This document shows, piece after piece, positions 56,010-64,000 of a stretch of DNA of 64,000 nt. Origin of the DNA: Sphingomonas paeninsulae. GTDB lineage: Bacteria; Pseudomonadota; Alphaproteobacteria; Sphingomonadales; Sphingomonadaceae. Within the stretch, counting starts at the first letter, position 1. Every line of letters starts with the position of its first letter. Below the pieces are notes generated by a model. The model did no database searches, was not told the origin of the DNA, and saw only the letters and a program-made list of their open reading frames with translations. The stretch spans positions 2,493,001-2,557,000 of the forward strand of contig NZ_CP032829.1 in assembly GCF_003660165.1 (NCBI RefSeq), written 5' to 3'. The translations under genes were made by a program, and so were the position numbers.

Positions 56010-57784
56010 TCAGTGGCGGCCCCAGGGAAGCAATTTTGCGGTCAGCGAAACAAGGAAGCGCGTGTCACCGCGCTGGATTTGCAGTCCCGCTGCGCGGAAT
56101 GGCACGGCTATACCCGCGTCCGCCTGAAACCGGTCGCCAAATGCCACACGCGCACCGCCGCCGCCGGATTGTAATTTCTCTGGATACCGGATCGGTGAGG
56201 TGGGGTCGTGATCCCATGCCCATGCCGCATCGATAAAGCCATAAGCCTGAATCGCGAGGTCTTTACGCGAACGCGGCACCATGCTTCCCACAGTGATTTC
56301 GCCACGCACACCGACGCCAGAATCGCCCAGCAATGTACCGGGATCGAACCCGCGACCGATAGTGTAATTGCCTGCAGAAAACTGTTCGTAGCTGAGCAGC
56401 GCGTGGGGCGCATATTGCGCTCGGGGCTGGAGGCTGAAACCGATCAATGGAATGGGGCGGAAGGTAACATTTGCGCTTCCACGCATCACGAATGCCGAAG
56501 GGTCGGCGATGATGCGGCTGCTTTTGATGGAACCGCAAGCGCGGGGATTTCCGCGACAATCGGGGCTGGCGTCGAATACATCCATACCTTGCCGCAATTC
56601 GAGCGATCCGCCGACCGCCCAACGCGGTTCGCTGATCGAATAGCCAGTCGTCCCTGCAATGCTTGCAGGATCGACCGCCTGATAATCGAGCCGTGCATAG
56701 CCCACGCGAAGCCGGTCGCGAGACAGGGGGATCGCGCCCGTCGGTCCGATAAGGCGGCTTGCCTGATTGATGAAATCCACGCCACCGCTCAGAAATAAAT
56801 TGTGCGACTGTCGCCGGATCAACGGATAGCGCGCGCGCAAGGTGGCGACCAAAGTACGAGACCGCAGCGTGAAGTTGGGAATGGTAGGGTTCGTCCATGC
56901 GTAGTTGAAGTCCGCGCCCAGCGTCAGCCCTTCACGCCCAACCCGGATTTCCTCCGATAGCTGCGCGACCTGCTGCTCCTTGAAGTCGGCGGTCGAGAAA
57001 AATCCGATTGTGGTGCGGTCGCCCATGCCGAGTAGGCCGTTCAGCCGTAATTGTGCGATACCACCAAAGCGGCCGACTTCGCGCGAACCGAGGTTCTGAA
57101 CATTGACGTCCAGTTCGACGGGGGTGCGCACGACCTTGACCTCGCCGATGACTTCGCCGGGAACTGTTCCGGCGGGGCGCAAAGTCATGCGCACGTCGAA
57201 ACCGGGGAGGTCACGGGTCAGCAGCAAATAACGCTCAGCCGTCAGAATGTTGAAAACCGGCTGTTCCTGAATTGCAGTCAGGTAATGCTGGATCAGCGGT
57301 TCGGATTTTCCGGCGTCGCCGCGAACCTGAAAACCGACGAGCTTGGCGATCAGAACATCGAATTTGACGACCCCGTTCTCGATCCGCTGTGGGGGACTTG
57401 AACGGCGGCAAGATAGCCCGCGCGGCGCAGGATCGTTGCCGCGCGGTCACGAATTTCACACACGCTGGCGATCGGCAATGGTTTGCCGACCATGTCGCGA
57501 TAGGCGGGGCTTAGCAGATCGGCTGGGATGGCGCCGAGGCCACTGAACTCCGCCCCGGACAGCGTTACGTTGATATCTTTATAGGCGGGGTCTGCGAGCG
57601 GGCAGGGCGCGCGCTCTACTTCGCCTTCTACGGTAATTCTTGCGCCCCGTGGTGGGGCAGTATTTATCGGCGCGCGCTGTACTTCCTCGCGCGTAGGAAC
57701 ACCCGGGACCGATTGAGCCAAAGCCACGCCAGGCCAAGCTGAAAGTATAGAAGCCGCTAATAAAGAAGGCGTAACAGATCGCAT
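56010..57784 (-). CDS. TpsB: ShlB/FhaC-family outer-membrane transporter (one frame break)
   Basis: About 591 residues after repair. A signal peptide (LLAASILSAWPGVALAQ) is followed by a POTRA domain (VTLSGAEFSGLGAIPADLLS; PIASVCEIRDRAATILRRAG), then a second POTRA that runs across the break (KLVGFQVRGDAGKSEPLIQH), then a 16-strand barrel with the ShlB end (GDRFQADAGIAVPFRAAG; RFLVSLTAKLLPWGRH). The frame breaks at five G (57391-57395); one more gives AVQVPPQRIENGVVKFDVLI. TpsB proteins export the TpsA partner through their pore. The stop is at or next to the TpsA start (TGATG). The start at 57784 has GGGGGACGAT upstream. Confidence 0.87.
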
Positions 57785-57986
57785 ATCGTCCCCCAAACGG
57801 GTATCGTCCAAGTCCGACCCCGCGCCCGGCAAATTACCGGATCATTGCTGATCTTCCCCGACGGCCCCGAGGACTTCAAGCGCGGATTATTTGGTCCGTC
57901 ACCTTACAATTGGCTATCATCTGGATTGCCAATTTACAACCGTATGCCGCTCCAACGATTGTCGGAGCGCGTTAAACCCAATGTAT

Positions 57987-58703
57987 TCAGGAGCCTGCTG
58001 CAACCAGCATATCGACCTGATGCGAACATCCTTTTTCGATCAGCGCAGCGGCGATCGTATCGGGTGTCGTGCCGGGATTTCCCACGGTTTCGATCCGCAC
58101 GCTAACCGGCTTGGCAATGCCCGGCCCGCTCAGCCAATAGTCGGAAGATGTCGTAATCGGCATGTCAGAGACCGGCCACGAACGCACACTTTGCCCAACA
58201 GCAAAGGTCAGGGGCACGGCCTTGTGGTCGCTACCGCGTGTCAGGGTCAGCGTGACGGCATTGGTCATCGACTTGCGCCACAATGTCGCTTGGCTGCGGT
58301 CCGCAATGCACACCGTTCCGCTACGGGTCGTGTCGATGTACCAGAGGTTCGGGCTGTTGGCCTCAACCGTCGTGCCGCCACGAACCGCTCCGGTCCTGAC
58401 CTGCCGCGCTCCTGCGTTCCGGATCAGCGAGGTCAGCGCCGATGGTGCGGCAGACGCGGTTCGCGTGGCGCTAAGGTCGATGCTAGCCGGTCCGGTCAGC
58501 GTCCGTGTTCCTCGGCCATCCAGCACGACCAGCGTGTCGCCCGCACGTAAAGCAACCCGTCCGGTTAACGACTTGCCGGGAGGGTAAGAGCCTTTTGACG
58601 GACCATCTGCACGGATGACGATCGTTCCCGCCAAGGCTGTTCCCGCGATCCCCACGGCCAATGCGGCAGCAGCAAGTTTCATCGTTTTATTAGTCCAGGA
58701 CAT
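57987..58703 (-). CDS. exported protein of unknown function, FecR-like beta fold
   Basis: A 238-residue protein with an N-terminal signal or membrane helix (KLAAAALAVGIAGTALAGTI, about 8-28). The next 70 residues (SLTGRVALRAGDTLVVLDGR then GTRTLTGPASIDLSATRT) have the short repeated strand pattern of FecR-type or carboxypeptidase-regulatory beta domains; this is a weak likeness. A second half (NLWYIDTTRSGTVCIADRSQ; VGQSVRSWPVSDMPITTSSD) includes two Cys that could form a disulfide. GGAGGCTATT before the ATG is a very strong ribosome site. It overlaps the cyclase gene by 14 bases and so belongs to that operon; 200 bases then separate it from TpsB. Confidence 0.6.
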   Translation of the reverse strand: MSWTNKTMKLAAAALAVGIAGTALAGTIVIRADGPSKGSYPPGKSLTGRVALRAGDTLVVLDGRGTRTLTGPASIDLSATRTASAAPSALTSLIRNAGARQVRTGAVRGGTTVEANSPNLWYIDTTRSGTVCIADRSQATLWRKSMTNAVTLTLTRGSDHKAVPLTFAVGQSVRSWPVSDMPITTSSDYWLSGPGIAKPVSVRIETVGNPGTTPDTIAAALIEKGCSHQVDMLVAAGS

Positions 58704-60708
58704 AATAGCCTCCGTCAGACTGGTTGTTTGTGCGATAAACCAAATTACGAACCGCAGCGTCATCTGGATGCTGATCGGCGTAATTTTTCAATTCCTCGAT
58801 AGCCACCGGCTCCCGCTTTATTGCGCGTGCGACAATGTCCGCAAAGCGCGCGCGTTCGTCAGGGGTGAGGTGCGGCGCGGGCTCGAATACATCGATCGGG
58901 GTCGACCGCCCGCGCAAGACGACGCACCCAAGCGGTCGATACCAATCCAGCCCGGACAGTTCGGCAGCTTCCCTGCTAACCAGCATCCGGGTTTCTAATT
59001 GTTTGTTCGCTGATTCCAGCCGCGCCGCCGTGTTCATGCTATCACCCAGCGCAGTATATTGGATGCGTCCTTCACCACCGAAATTTCCGACAATCGCTTC
59101 GCCGTGATGCAGGCCGACGCGGGTGCGACCAATGGTCGGGACGCCATCAGGAACATTTTTGCGGAACACTTCGCCAGCTTCGTACATCGCCCATGCCGCA
59201 CGTCCAGCGCGTTCCCCATCGTCGGGCCGCGCAATGGGCGCTCCCCAGAACGCCACGACGGCATCGCCGACGAATTTGTCGATCGTGCCACCGTGATCGA
59301 GCACGATATCCGACAGCGTTTCAAGATAAGTGTTCAACAATGTTGCGACCATTTCCGGTTCGATCGCATGACTTAGCTTTGTGAAACCTTCCAGATCGGT
59401 AAACACCACGAAAATTTCTCGCTTTTCACCGTGCAGCTTCAATCCGTCGGGATCGCGCAGGATTTCGGCTGCGATGTCACGCGGCAGATATTTGCCCAGC
59501 GCTGACTGAGCGAACTTGCGCTGTTCCGATCCGATAGCCCGCGCCGCTGTCCCAACGGCGGTAAAGGCCAGTATCCAGCCGACGACCCAGCCGAACACCG
59601 GCAATCCGTAGGTGTCGACCAGATGTTGCTGGAGGTAGAACGGCAGATAACCGATCAGGGCAATCTGGAGCGCCATAAGTAAGGCAAGCGGTGTCGCACG
59701 CATGTTGCCCAGCGCCGTGACGACCCCAGATCCAATTGCTGCAACCGCAGCCAGCCACAGAGCCCACGATGGGATGTGCCTCGGCAATCGATTATCGAGC
59801 TGTTGCGCCAGCATATGCGCAAAAATATCGAGACCCCATGTCTGCTTGCCCGTCGATCGGGTGAGGGGCGTAAGGAACAGGTCGATATCCTGAATATGTC
59901 CACCGATCAGGACGTGACGCCCTCTGATCTGATCGGCAAACATCGCAGCCGCTTCGGGAACGGCAAACATTGCGTCGTCGGCGAAGGTCTGGATCGGTAT
60001 GACCGAAAACACCCCGCGCTCAGAATCCCTGGGTTGGCGATATTCGACGCTGCCCGTAAACTTTTGAAATGCCGGGTTTGCCGGTGACATTGCGTTCGGC
60101 AGGATCGGGGGCAAACCGTTCGGGCGCGGCGGCCAGCGGCGCAACACATTGTCGGCGTCCGCTTCCAGTCTGATGCTGGATGCGTGGACATTGCCCGGTG
60201 CGACATCGCGGAGAAATTGTTCGACGAACTTCTGCTGCGAATAGGTGGTTTTCTCCTCCGCCGTCGCACTTGACGCATACGCAAGCCAAGTGGGAGTCTT
60301 CATACTGCGGAAGGCTTCGACCAGCGCAGGGTCTTCGGCCTGTGGCTGATCGATCAATATATCTATGCCGATGGATTTCGCACCCATCGTGTCGATCCGC
60401 TTCAACGCTTTGGCGAGCACCGTCCGATCGACCGGCGATCGTTTGCCTGTCAGTCTCAGCGTGTCTTCGTCATAGACAACAAGCGCGATGCTCTTGTCCT
60501 GATCGACCATTGGGGAGGCAAGGGCACTGCGGAAGTCGAACAACACCCCCTCGGCGTCGAGCACGAAGGGGGTTCGCCAGCTAAATCGTGCGATCAGCAA
60601 CGCCAGTACGAGAAAGATCGCGGTCGTAATCAGTCGCGCGGGACCAAGCTGCCGCGCAACCCGTCGTCGCCGACGTGCGCCATCGGATTGACGCCGAACC
60701 ACTACCAA
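58690..60708 (-). CDS. CHASE2-domain adenylate/guanylate cyclase (class III)
   Basis: A 672-residue membrane receptor. After a helix (LITTAIFLVLALLIARFSW, about 26-44) comes a periplasmic CHASE2 domain (about 50-310; LFDFRSALASPMVDQDKSIA; GAKSIGIDILIDQP; IRGRHVLIGGHIQDIDLFLT). Three helices follow (about 318-395), then a class III cyclase domain (about 430-610). Its metal-binding Asp pair is in FTDLEGFTKLSH and FVGDAVVAFWGAP; LHHGEAIVGNFGGEGRIQYT and ALGDSMNTAARLE hold the transition-state Asn/Arg. The Lys before FVGD and the T..D before GD favour ATP, so cAMP is the likely product. It lies 7 bases after the CHAT gene and overlaps the next by 14 bases. Confidence 0.9.
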   Translation of the reverse strand: MVVVRRQSDGARRRRRVARQLGPARLITTAIFLVLALLIARFSWRTPFVLDAEGVLFDFRSALASPMVDQDKSIALVVYDEDTLRLTGKRSPVDRTVLAKALKRIDTMGAKSIGIDILIDQPQAEDPALVEAFRSMKTPTWLAYASSATAEEKTTYSQQKFVEQFLRDVAPGNVHASSIRLEADADNVLRRWPPRPNGLPPILPNAMSPANPAFQKFTGSVEYRQPRDSERGVFSVIPIQTFADDAMFAVPEAAAMFADQIRGRHVLIGGHIQDIDLFLTPLTRSTGKQTWGLDIFAHMLAQQLDNRLPRHIPSWALWLAAVAAIGSGVVTALGNMRATPLALLMALQIALIGYLPFYLQQHLVDTYGLPVFGWVVGWILAFTAVGTAARAIGSEQRKFAQSALGKYLPRDIAAEILRDPDGLKLHGEKREIFVVFTDLEGFTKLSHAIEPEMVATLLNTYLETLSDIVLDHGGTIDKFVGDAVVAFWGAPIARPDDGERAGRAAWAMYEAGEVFRKNVPDGVPTIGRTRVGLHHGEAIVGNFGGEGRIQYTALGDSMNTAARLESANKQLETRMLVSREAAELSGLDWYRPLGCVVLRGRSTPIDVFEPAPHLTPDERARFADIVARAIKREPVAIEELKNYADQHPDDAAVRNLVYRTNNQSDGGYYVLD

Positions 60709-60715
60709 CGATTTT

Positions 60716-63700
60716 TCAACGTGCTGTAATCAGTCGTTGGCCGCCATCGCCGACAATTGCGAACCCCGACCAATAATAGGGGTGCGAAGTTTTTACGTCG
60801 TCCATCAGTTTGCGTTCGGCTGCTTCCAATGCTTCTCCAACGGTCGCGTTCTGGCCGCCCTGAAACAGTCCCACGATCAGCGTTTCGGTCGCATTGAAAT
60901 CGTCGGGTGCGGGCCAGTGGCTCGCCAACACCGACCGGCCACCAGCGCCGATAAATGCACGCACCAATCCATCGAGCGCATTGCCGCCGCCGGTCGTGAC
61001 ACCGGCCTCTCGCGTTGCCGCAATCGTTGCCTTGCCCGCTGTATCGCAAGCCGACAGAATAACGAGGTCGGCATCGATCTTCAGGTCGTAAATCTCGCGG
61101 AAAGATAGCAGTCCGTCCGATCCCGCACCGCCGAAGCTGGTTAGCAGGGCAGGGCGCGCGGGACATTCGGGACGGGGGGCCGTCACTAGTCCATGCGTTG
61201 CAAAGTGCAGAATACGGTAGTCGCTAAGATCTTTGCGCGCCATGACCGCAGTGTCTGTAAAGGCATTGCCGATCACTATGCTTGACTGGTTCGCTCCAGC
61301 CAGCGCGCTTGCCTCGCGCAATTCCGTGTCCGCTATCGGCTTGTTCCATTCGCTGATCGGCCATCTGCAATCTATTGCTCCAGTCTCGCTGGCACTTCGC
61401 AAATACGCTGAACGGGACGTGTCGTTGATCGGGGCGTTTTGACCAAAGCCAAGATATTGCAACTTGGCGACCGAAGCGGGTGCGCCGCGCGCATCGCGGA
61501 AAGCACGGGCGGCAACGGCAGTGCTGATCGCTGCGTTACGGCCCAGCCACGCCGTCCCGCGGAAATCGAACTGATCCGCATCCGGTGTACGCGTTCGGGC
61601 GGTGTAGCGATCTACACTTGCCTGATCGGTGACCAGCAAATTGATCGGCAGACGGAGCAACGCGCCATCCGGTTCAAAAATCAAATGCCGGATACTCGCC
61701 ATCCGATCGGCAACCGGACCGAACAATGCGACATATAGTCGGTGCGCGCCATCTATGTCGAACGGGTAGGTATTGAGTTGGCCGCCCTCATCTTTCACGA
61801 TCGTATCGCGCAAATTATCGACCGCCGTGTCGAGATCGTCGGGCGAAAGCGGAACACGCCACGCAGTCGCGTGATCATTCGTCGCATAGAGCCCGTAAAC
61901 TGAGCGTCCAACGGCGGTGACTTTGTAATAAGCTTCGCCGGACCTCAGCGTTGTCTGCAATTCAGGCAGCGTCAACACGCTGGGCGTCAAGGCGCGATAT
62001 TGCGGATAGCTCGCCAGTTGAGCCTGTGTTGCGACCTGTTCTGCGCCATATTGCGCCAGATTTGCGTTGGTCGCAGCGATCGCGGTATCCACGTCCGTGG
62101 TTCGATTTGTTGTAGCGACGAGGTTGGCGAGTTCGATCCTGCTCCGCTCGATATCGCGGTCCAGTGTCCGTGCCTGCCTGAACAACCGCGAGCCGTCGCC
62201 GGTGCCTTCGCTCAGTTCGCGTGAGAGGATCGCCTGAGTATCGGCAACGCCCGGTCGCACCAGTGTTTGCGTTGCGAGAAAGAAATCGGTGACCAACGCG
62301 GGGTTGGCGGGCATCTGGTCGACCAGAAGCTGGAAATAGGGGCTGAGCAAATTTCCAAGGCCGGTCACGGGAGTATGGGTATCGGCAGCGGTTTGCACAA
62401 CGGTACGGAACTGCGCCATCGCCGCTGTAACCTGACCATGTCGCGCCAGATAAGCGGCGAGCCGCGCACGCGCGCCATTCACGGCAACCGTCAGCGGATA
62501 GCGTGTTTCGAGCAGAGCCAGCGCGGCTCGCATTTTGCCCTCGCCCCCGCTCACATTGCCCGATGCTTCCAGAGCAAGTCCTGACTCCGCCAGTATCTGG
62601 GAACGCAGCCGCGTGATTGACAGTACGCGGCCCGCTCGTACCACCACAGCCTGCGCCATCGCCGCATCGAGTGCAGCTCGCGCCTCGACGGGCTTGCCTT
62701 GCAGGCGCAGCAAAGTCCCGCGGATCTGTAATGCCTGCGCGTCGATGATCTGCGCGCGTTCGTCGGGCGTTAAAGTAGTGGAATCGGTCGCACCCAGGCG
62801 CTGTGCCACTGGTACGCCGGCATTGATTTCGGCAGCCACCTGAGCCCCGATCTCGATTGCGCTTCCCGGTTGCCCAATGACCCGCTCGATAGGCGCCACG
62901 GGGCGATCCAGAACGTTCAGGGCGGCATCGTAGTGCTGCTGATTCAGTTGGTGCAACGCTTCGAAATTGCGCCGCAACCGAACCTGTACGGCATCGTTCG
63001 TCGGGATCAGGTTTGCCTGCGTAAACAGCGCATCGGCTTCTGCAAAGTCACCGAGGTTCGATTTTTGCAGCGCACGGTTAATCAGATATTCGCCCGCATG
63101 GTCGGCTTCAGCCGTTCCCTTTGCCGCACGATTTTCAAGGGTGTCGAAAAACTCCGCAGCTTCGGCGTAATCGCCACTGTTGTTGCGGCGATACCCCTCT
63201 GCCAGCGCCTGATCGGGATCGAGAGTGCCAGCTTGTACGCGCGCGAACGCTACGGGATCATCCACCGAAGTCGTTGCAAGAGTCACTTTGCCTGCAACGA
63301 TGCGATCGGCGACGACGGTGCGCAGTCCCAGTTTCAGAGCCGAATCGTAACCATCCAACCCTTCGGCGACCCAGAGAACCGGCCCTTTGCGATACGAATA
63401 AACCCTATACCCGACTGCCGCTGTTTTCAGTTTGCAGTGCTTTACCGCAACATTCCCCAGATCCTCGATCGCTTCTGTCGAGTCAGCGGAACAATCGACT
63501 TCTCCGGACCGTGCCGCAGCCAGCCTGGCTTCTGCATTGTCACCACGCAAAGCGCGTAATTTTCCGACAGGCTGGGCGGCATCGCGACATACGATCGCCC
63601 AGGATCGGTCGAACATATTGGATAATGCTTTGTCGTGACTGCGTGTCTGTACCTGACACAACACACCGCCGCCGCTGCCGAGCGGAAAGCTGTCCAAAAG

Positions 63701-63796
63701 GCTGGGCGAGGCAGCCAGTGAAGGGGTAGCGCCCGTGGCGCAAACAGCCAAAGTTGCTGTAGCCAATAAATGCCGAAAAACGCTGCTGTCAGACAC
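60716..63796 (-). CDS. exported TPR-CHAT domain protease
   Basis: A 1026-residue protein with a signal peptide (RHLLATATLAVCATGATPSL then AA), a TPR and helical-repeat region (about 190-640; AEGYRRNNSGDYAEAAEFFD; INRALQKSNLGDFAEADALF) and a C-terminal CHAT domain (about 690-1024). The CHAT caspase-like dyad can be placed: His in YRILHFATHGLV (about 865) and Cys in LVILSACDTAGK (about 916), followed by LVRAFIGAGGRSVLASHWPA. CHAT proteases (separase relatives) cut specific partners. Export to the periplasm is notable, as the best-known CHAT enzymes are cytoplasmic. GTG 63796 follows GGGGGGATTTAC. It heads the CHAT-cyclase-FecR-like-TpsB-TpsA series. Confidence 0.88.
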   Translation of the reverse strand: MSDSSVFRHLLATATLAVCATGATPSLAASPSLLDSFPLGSGGGVLCQVQTRSHDKALSNMFDRSWAIVCRDAAQPVGKLRALRGDNAEARLAAARSGEVDCSADSTEAIEDLGNVAVKHCKLKTAAVGYRVYSYRKGPVLWVAEGLDGYDSALKLGLRTVVADRIVAGKVTLATTSVDDPVAFARVQAGTLDPDQALAEGYRRNNSGDYAEAAEFFDTLENRAAKGTAEADHAGEYLINRALQKSNLGDFAEADALFTQANLIPTNDAVQVRLRRNFEALHQLNQQHYDAALNVLDRPVAPIERVIGQPGSAIEIGAQVAAEINAGVPVAQRLGATDSTTLTPDERAQIIDAQALQIRGTLLRLQGKPVEARAALDAAMAQAVVVRAGRVLSITRLRSQILAESGLALEASGNVSGGEGKMRAALALLETRYPLTVAVNGARARLAAYLARHGQVTAAMAQFRTVVQTAADTHTPVTGLGNLLSPYFQLLVDQMPANPALVTDFFLATQTLVRPGVADTQAILSRELSEGTGDGSRLFRQARTLDRDIERSRIELANLVATTNRTTDVDTAIAATNANLAQYGAEQVATQAQLASYPQYRALTPSVLTLPELQTTLRSGEAYYKVTAVGRSVYGLYATNDHATAWRVPLSPDDLDTAVDNLRDTIVKDEGGQLNTYPFDIDGAHRLYVALFGPVADRMASIRHLIFEPDGALLRLPINLLVTDQASVDRYTARTRTPDADQFDFRGTAWLGRNAAISTAVAARAFRDARGAPASVAKLQYLGFGQNAPINDTSRSAYLRSASETGAIDCRWPISEWNKPIADTELREASALAGANQSSIVIGNAFTDTAVMARKDLSDYRILHFATHGLVTAPRPECPARPALLTSFGGAGSDGLLSFREIYDLKIDADLVILSACDTAGKATIAATREAGVTTGGGNALDGLVRAFIGAGGRSVLASHWPAPDDFNATETLIVGLFQGGQNATVGEALEAAERKLMDDVKTSHPYYWSGFAIVGDGGQRLITAR

Positions 63797-64000
63797 GTAA
63801 ATCCCCCCGCTTCACAGTCAGCACGGCCAGAGTTTGCTCTGCACCGCAGTGAAAATTGCGCGCCCCCAAAGGTCCGACGAATCAGTCCTTTATGGAGGTC
63901 TTTCTACACCGGTCGATCACGTTGTCGAACAATGATGCTCAAGAGTGCCTTAACCTTCCGAAACCTTCTCACAGGCAGAAGATCGTTTGGGTCGGGTGCC
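63797..64000 (-). promoter_or_regulatory. upstream region of the CHAT operon
   Basis: About 200 bases to the window end with no open frame. The promoter of the minus-strand operon should be here. A strong purine ribosome site adjoins the GTG. No recognisable operator. Confidence 0.35.

Noticed and set aside
4893..57395. Programmed frameshifting or phase variation as the cause of the seven frame breaks
   Set aside because: The sites are short C/G runs without slippery heptamers or following hairpins, and occur in genes such as catalase where this is not known. Only the A7 site in the IS orfA looks like programmed frameshifting.
57891..58550. 219-codon plus frame
   Set aside because: Antisense to the exported FecR-like protein, which has a strong ribosome site and operon context.

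Overview
The window looks like chromosome of a GC-rich alphaproteobacterium. It most resembles a sphingomonad (Sphingomonas and relatives) by the protein families present, the small VERAFELAR-type and GCIKGA-type proteins and the TonB-free, cytochrome-rich envelope gene sets. This assignment is inference; there is no rRNA gene to confirm it. One tRNA gene, tRNA-Glu(CTC), is present.

Layout. (1) 1-19.8 kb is an accessory, stress-flavoured region: an OprB-type porin (cut by the window edge), a CorA transporter, a catalase-DUF2252-phospholipase D run, a GntA-like heme N-hydroxylase paired with a DUF1989 protein, an ankyrin protein, a Crp/Fnr regulator whose upstream region is split by an IS3-family (IS2-subgroup) element with a 5-bp target duplication, a hemerythrin, a PhoPQ-like two-component pair, and decayed gene scraps. 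It ends with a tyrosine integrase next to tRNA-Glu, so it is probably an integrated island. (2) 20.2-23.5 kb holds a trifunctional GH18-like/polysaccharide deacetylase/GT2 membrane protein. (3) 23.6-26.8 kb is a decay zone: a trimeric autotransporter remnant, a very AT-rich stretch, a PAS protein with a Phd/YefM-like N-terminus, and a dead IS630 copy inserted exactly at the PAS gene's stop codon. (4) 26.9-29.2 kb carries class II DAHP synthase and a CcmI-like TPR protein.

(5) 29.4-45.6 kb is the first candidate system: two convergent operons of redox proteins. The plus operon encodes a triple fusion (NAD(P)H/FAD oxidoreductase, two cyclic-nucleotide-binding domains, four-cluster ferredoxin), a membrane cytochrome b-like protein, an FHA-transmembrane-decaheme cytochrome c fusion, and a class III phosphodiesterase. 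The minus operon encodes a pentaheme cytochrome, a double GlcG/HbpS-domain lipoprotein, an outer-membrane beta-barrel, and a decaheme cytochrome with LVIVD repeats. Together they could carry electrons from cytoplasmic NAD(P)H across the inner membrane and periplasm to the outer membrane, possibly under cAMP control. (6) 45.8-50.5 kb holds an aldehyde dehydrogenase, an acetolactate synthase-like enzyme and cysS.

(7) 50.6-63.8 kb is the second candidate system: a two-partner secretion pair (TpsB transporter and a very large glycine-rich TpsA exoprotein) with a CHASE2-adenylate cyclase, a small exported protein and an exported TPR-CHAT protease, all on the minus strand.

A caution for the whole window: seven reading-frame breaks in six otherwise intact genes are each repaired by adding one C or G to a short C/G run. 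They are best read as base-calling undercounts, and the affected genes are annotated here as whole. The glutathione transferase, autotransporter, thioredoxin-reductase and IS630 remnants are different: they carry several lesions and look genuinely dead.
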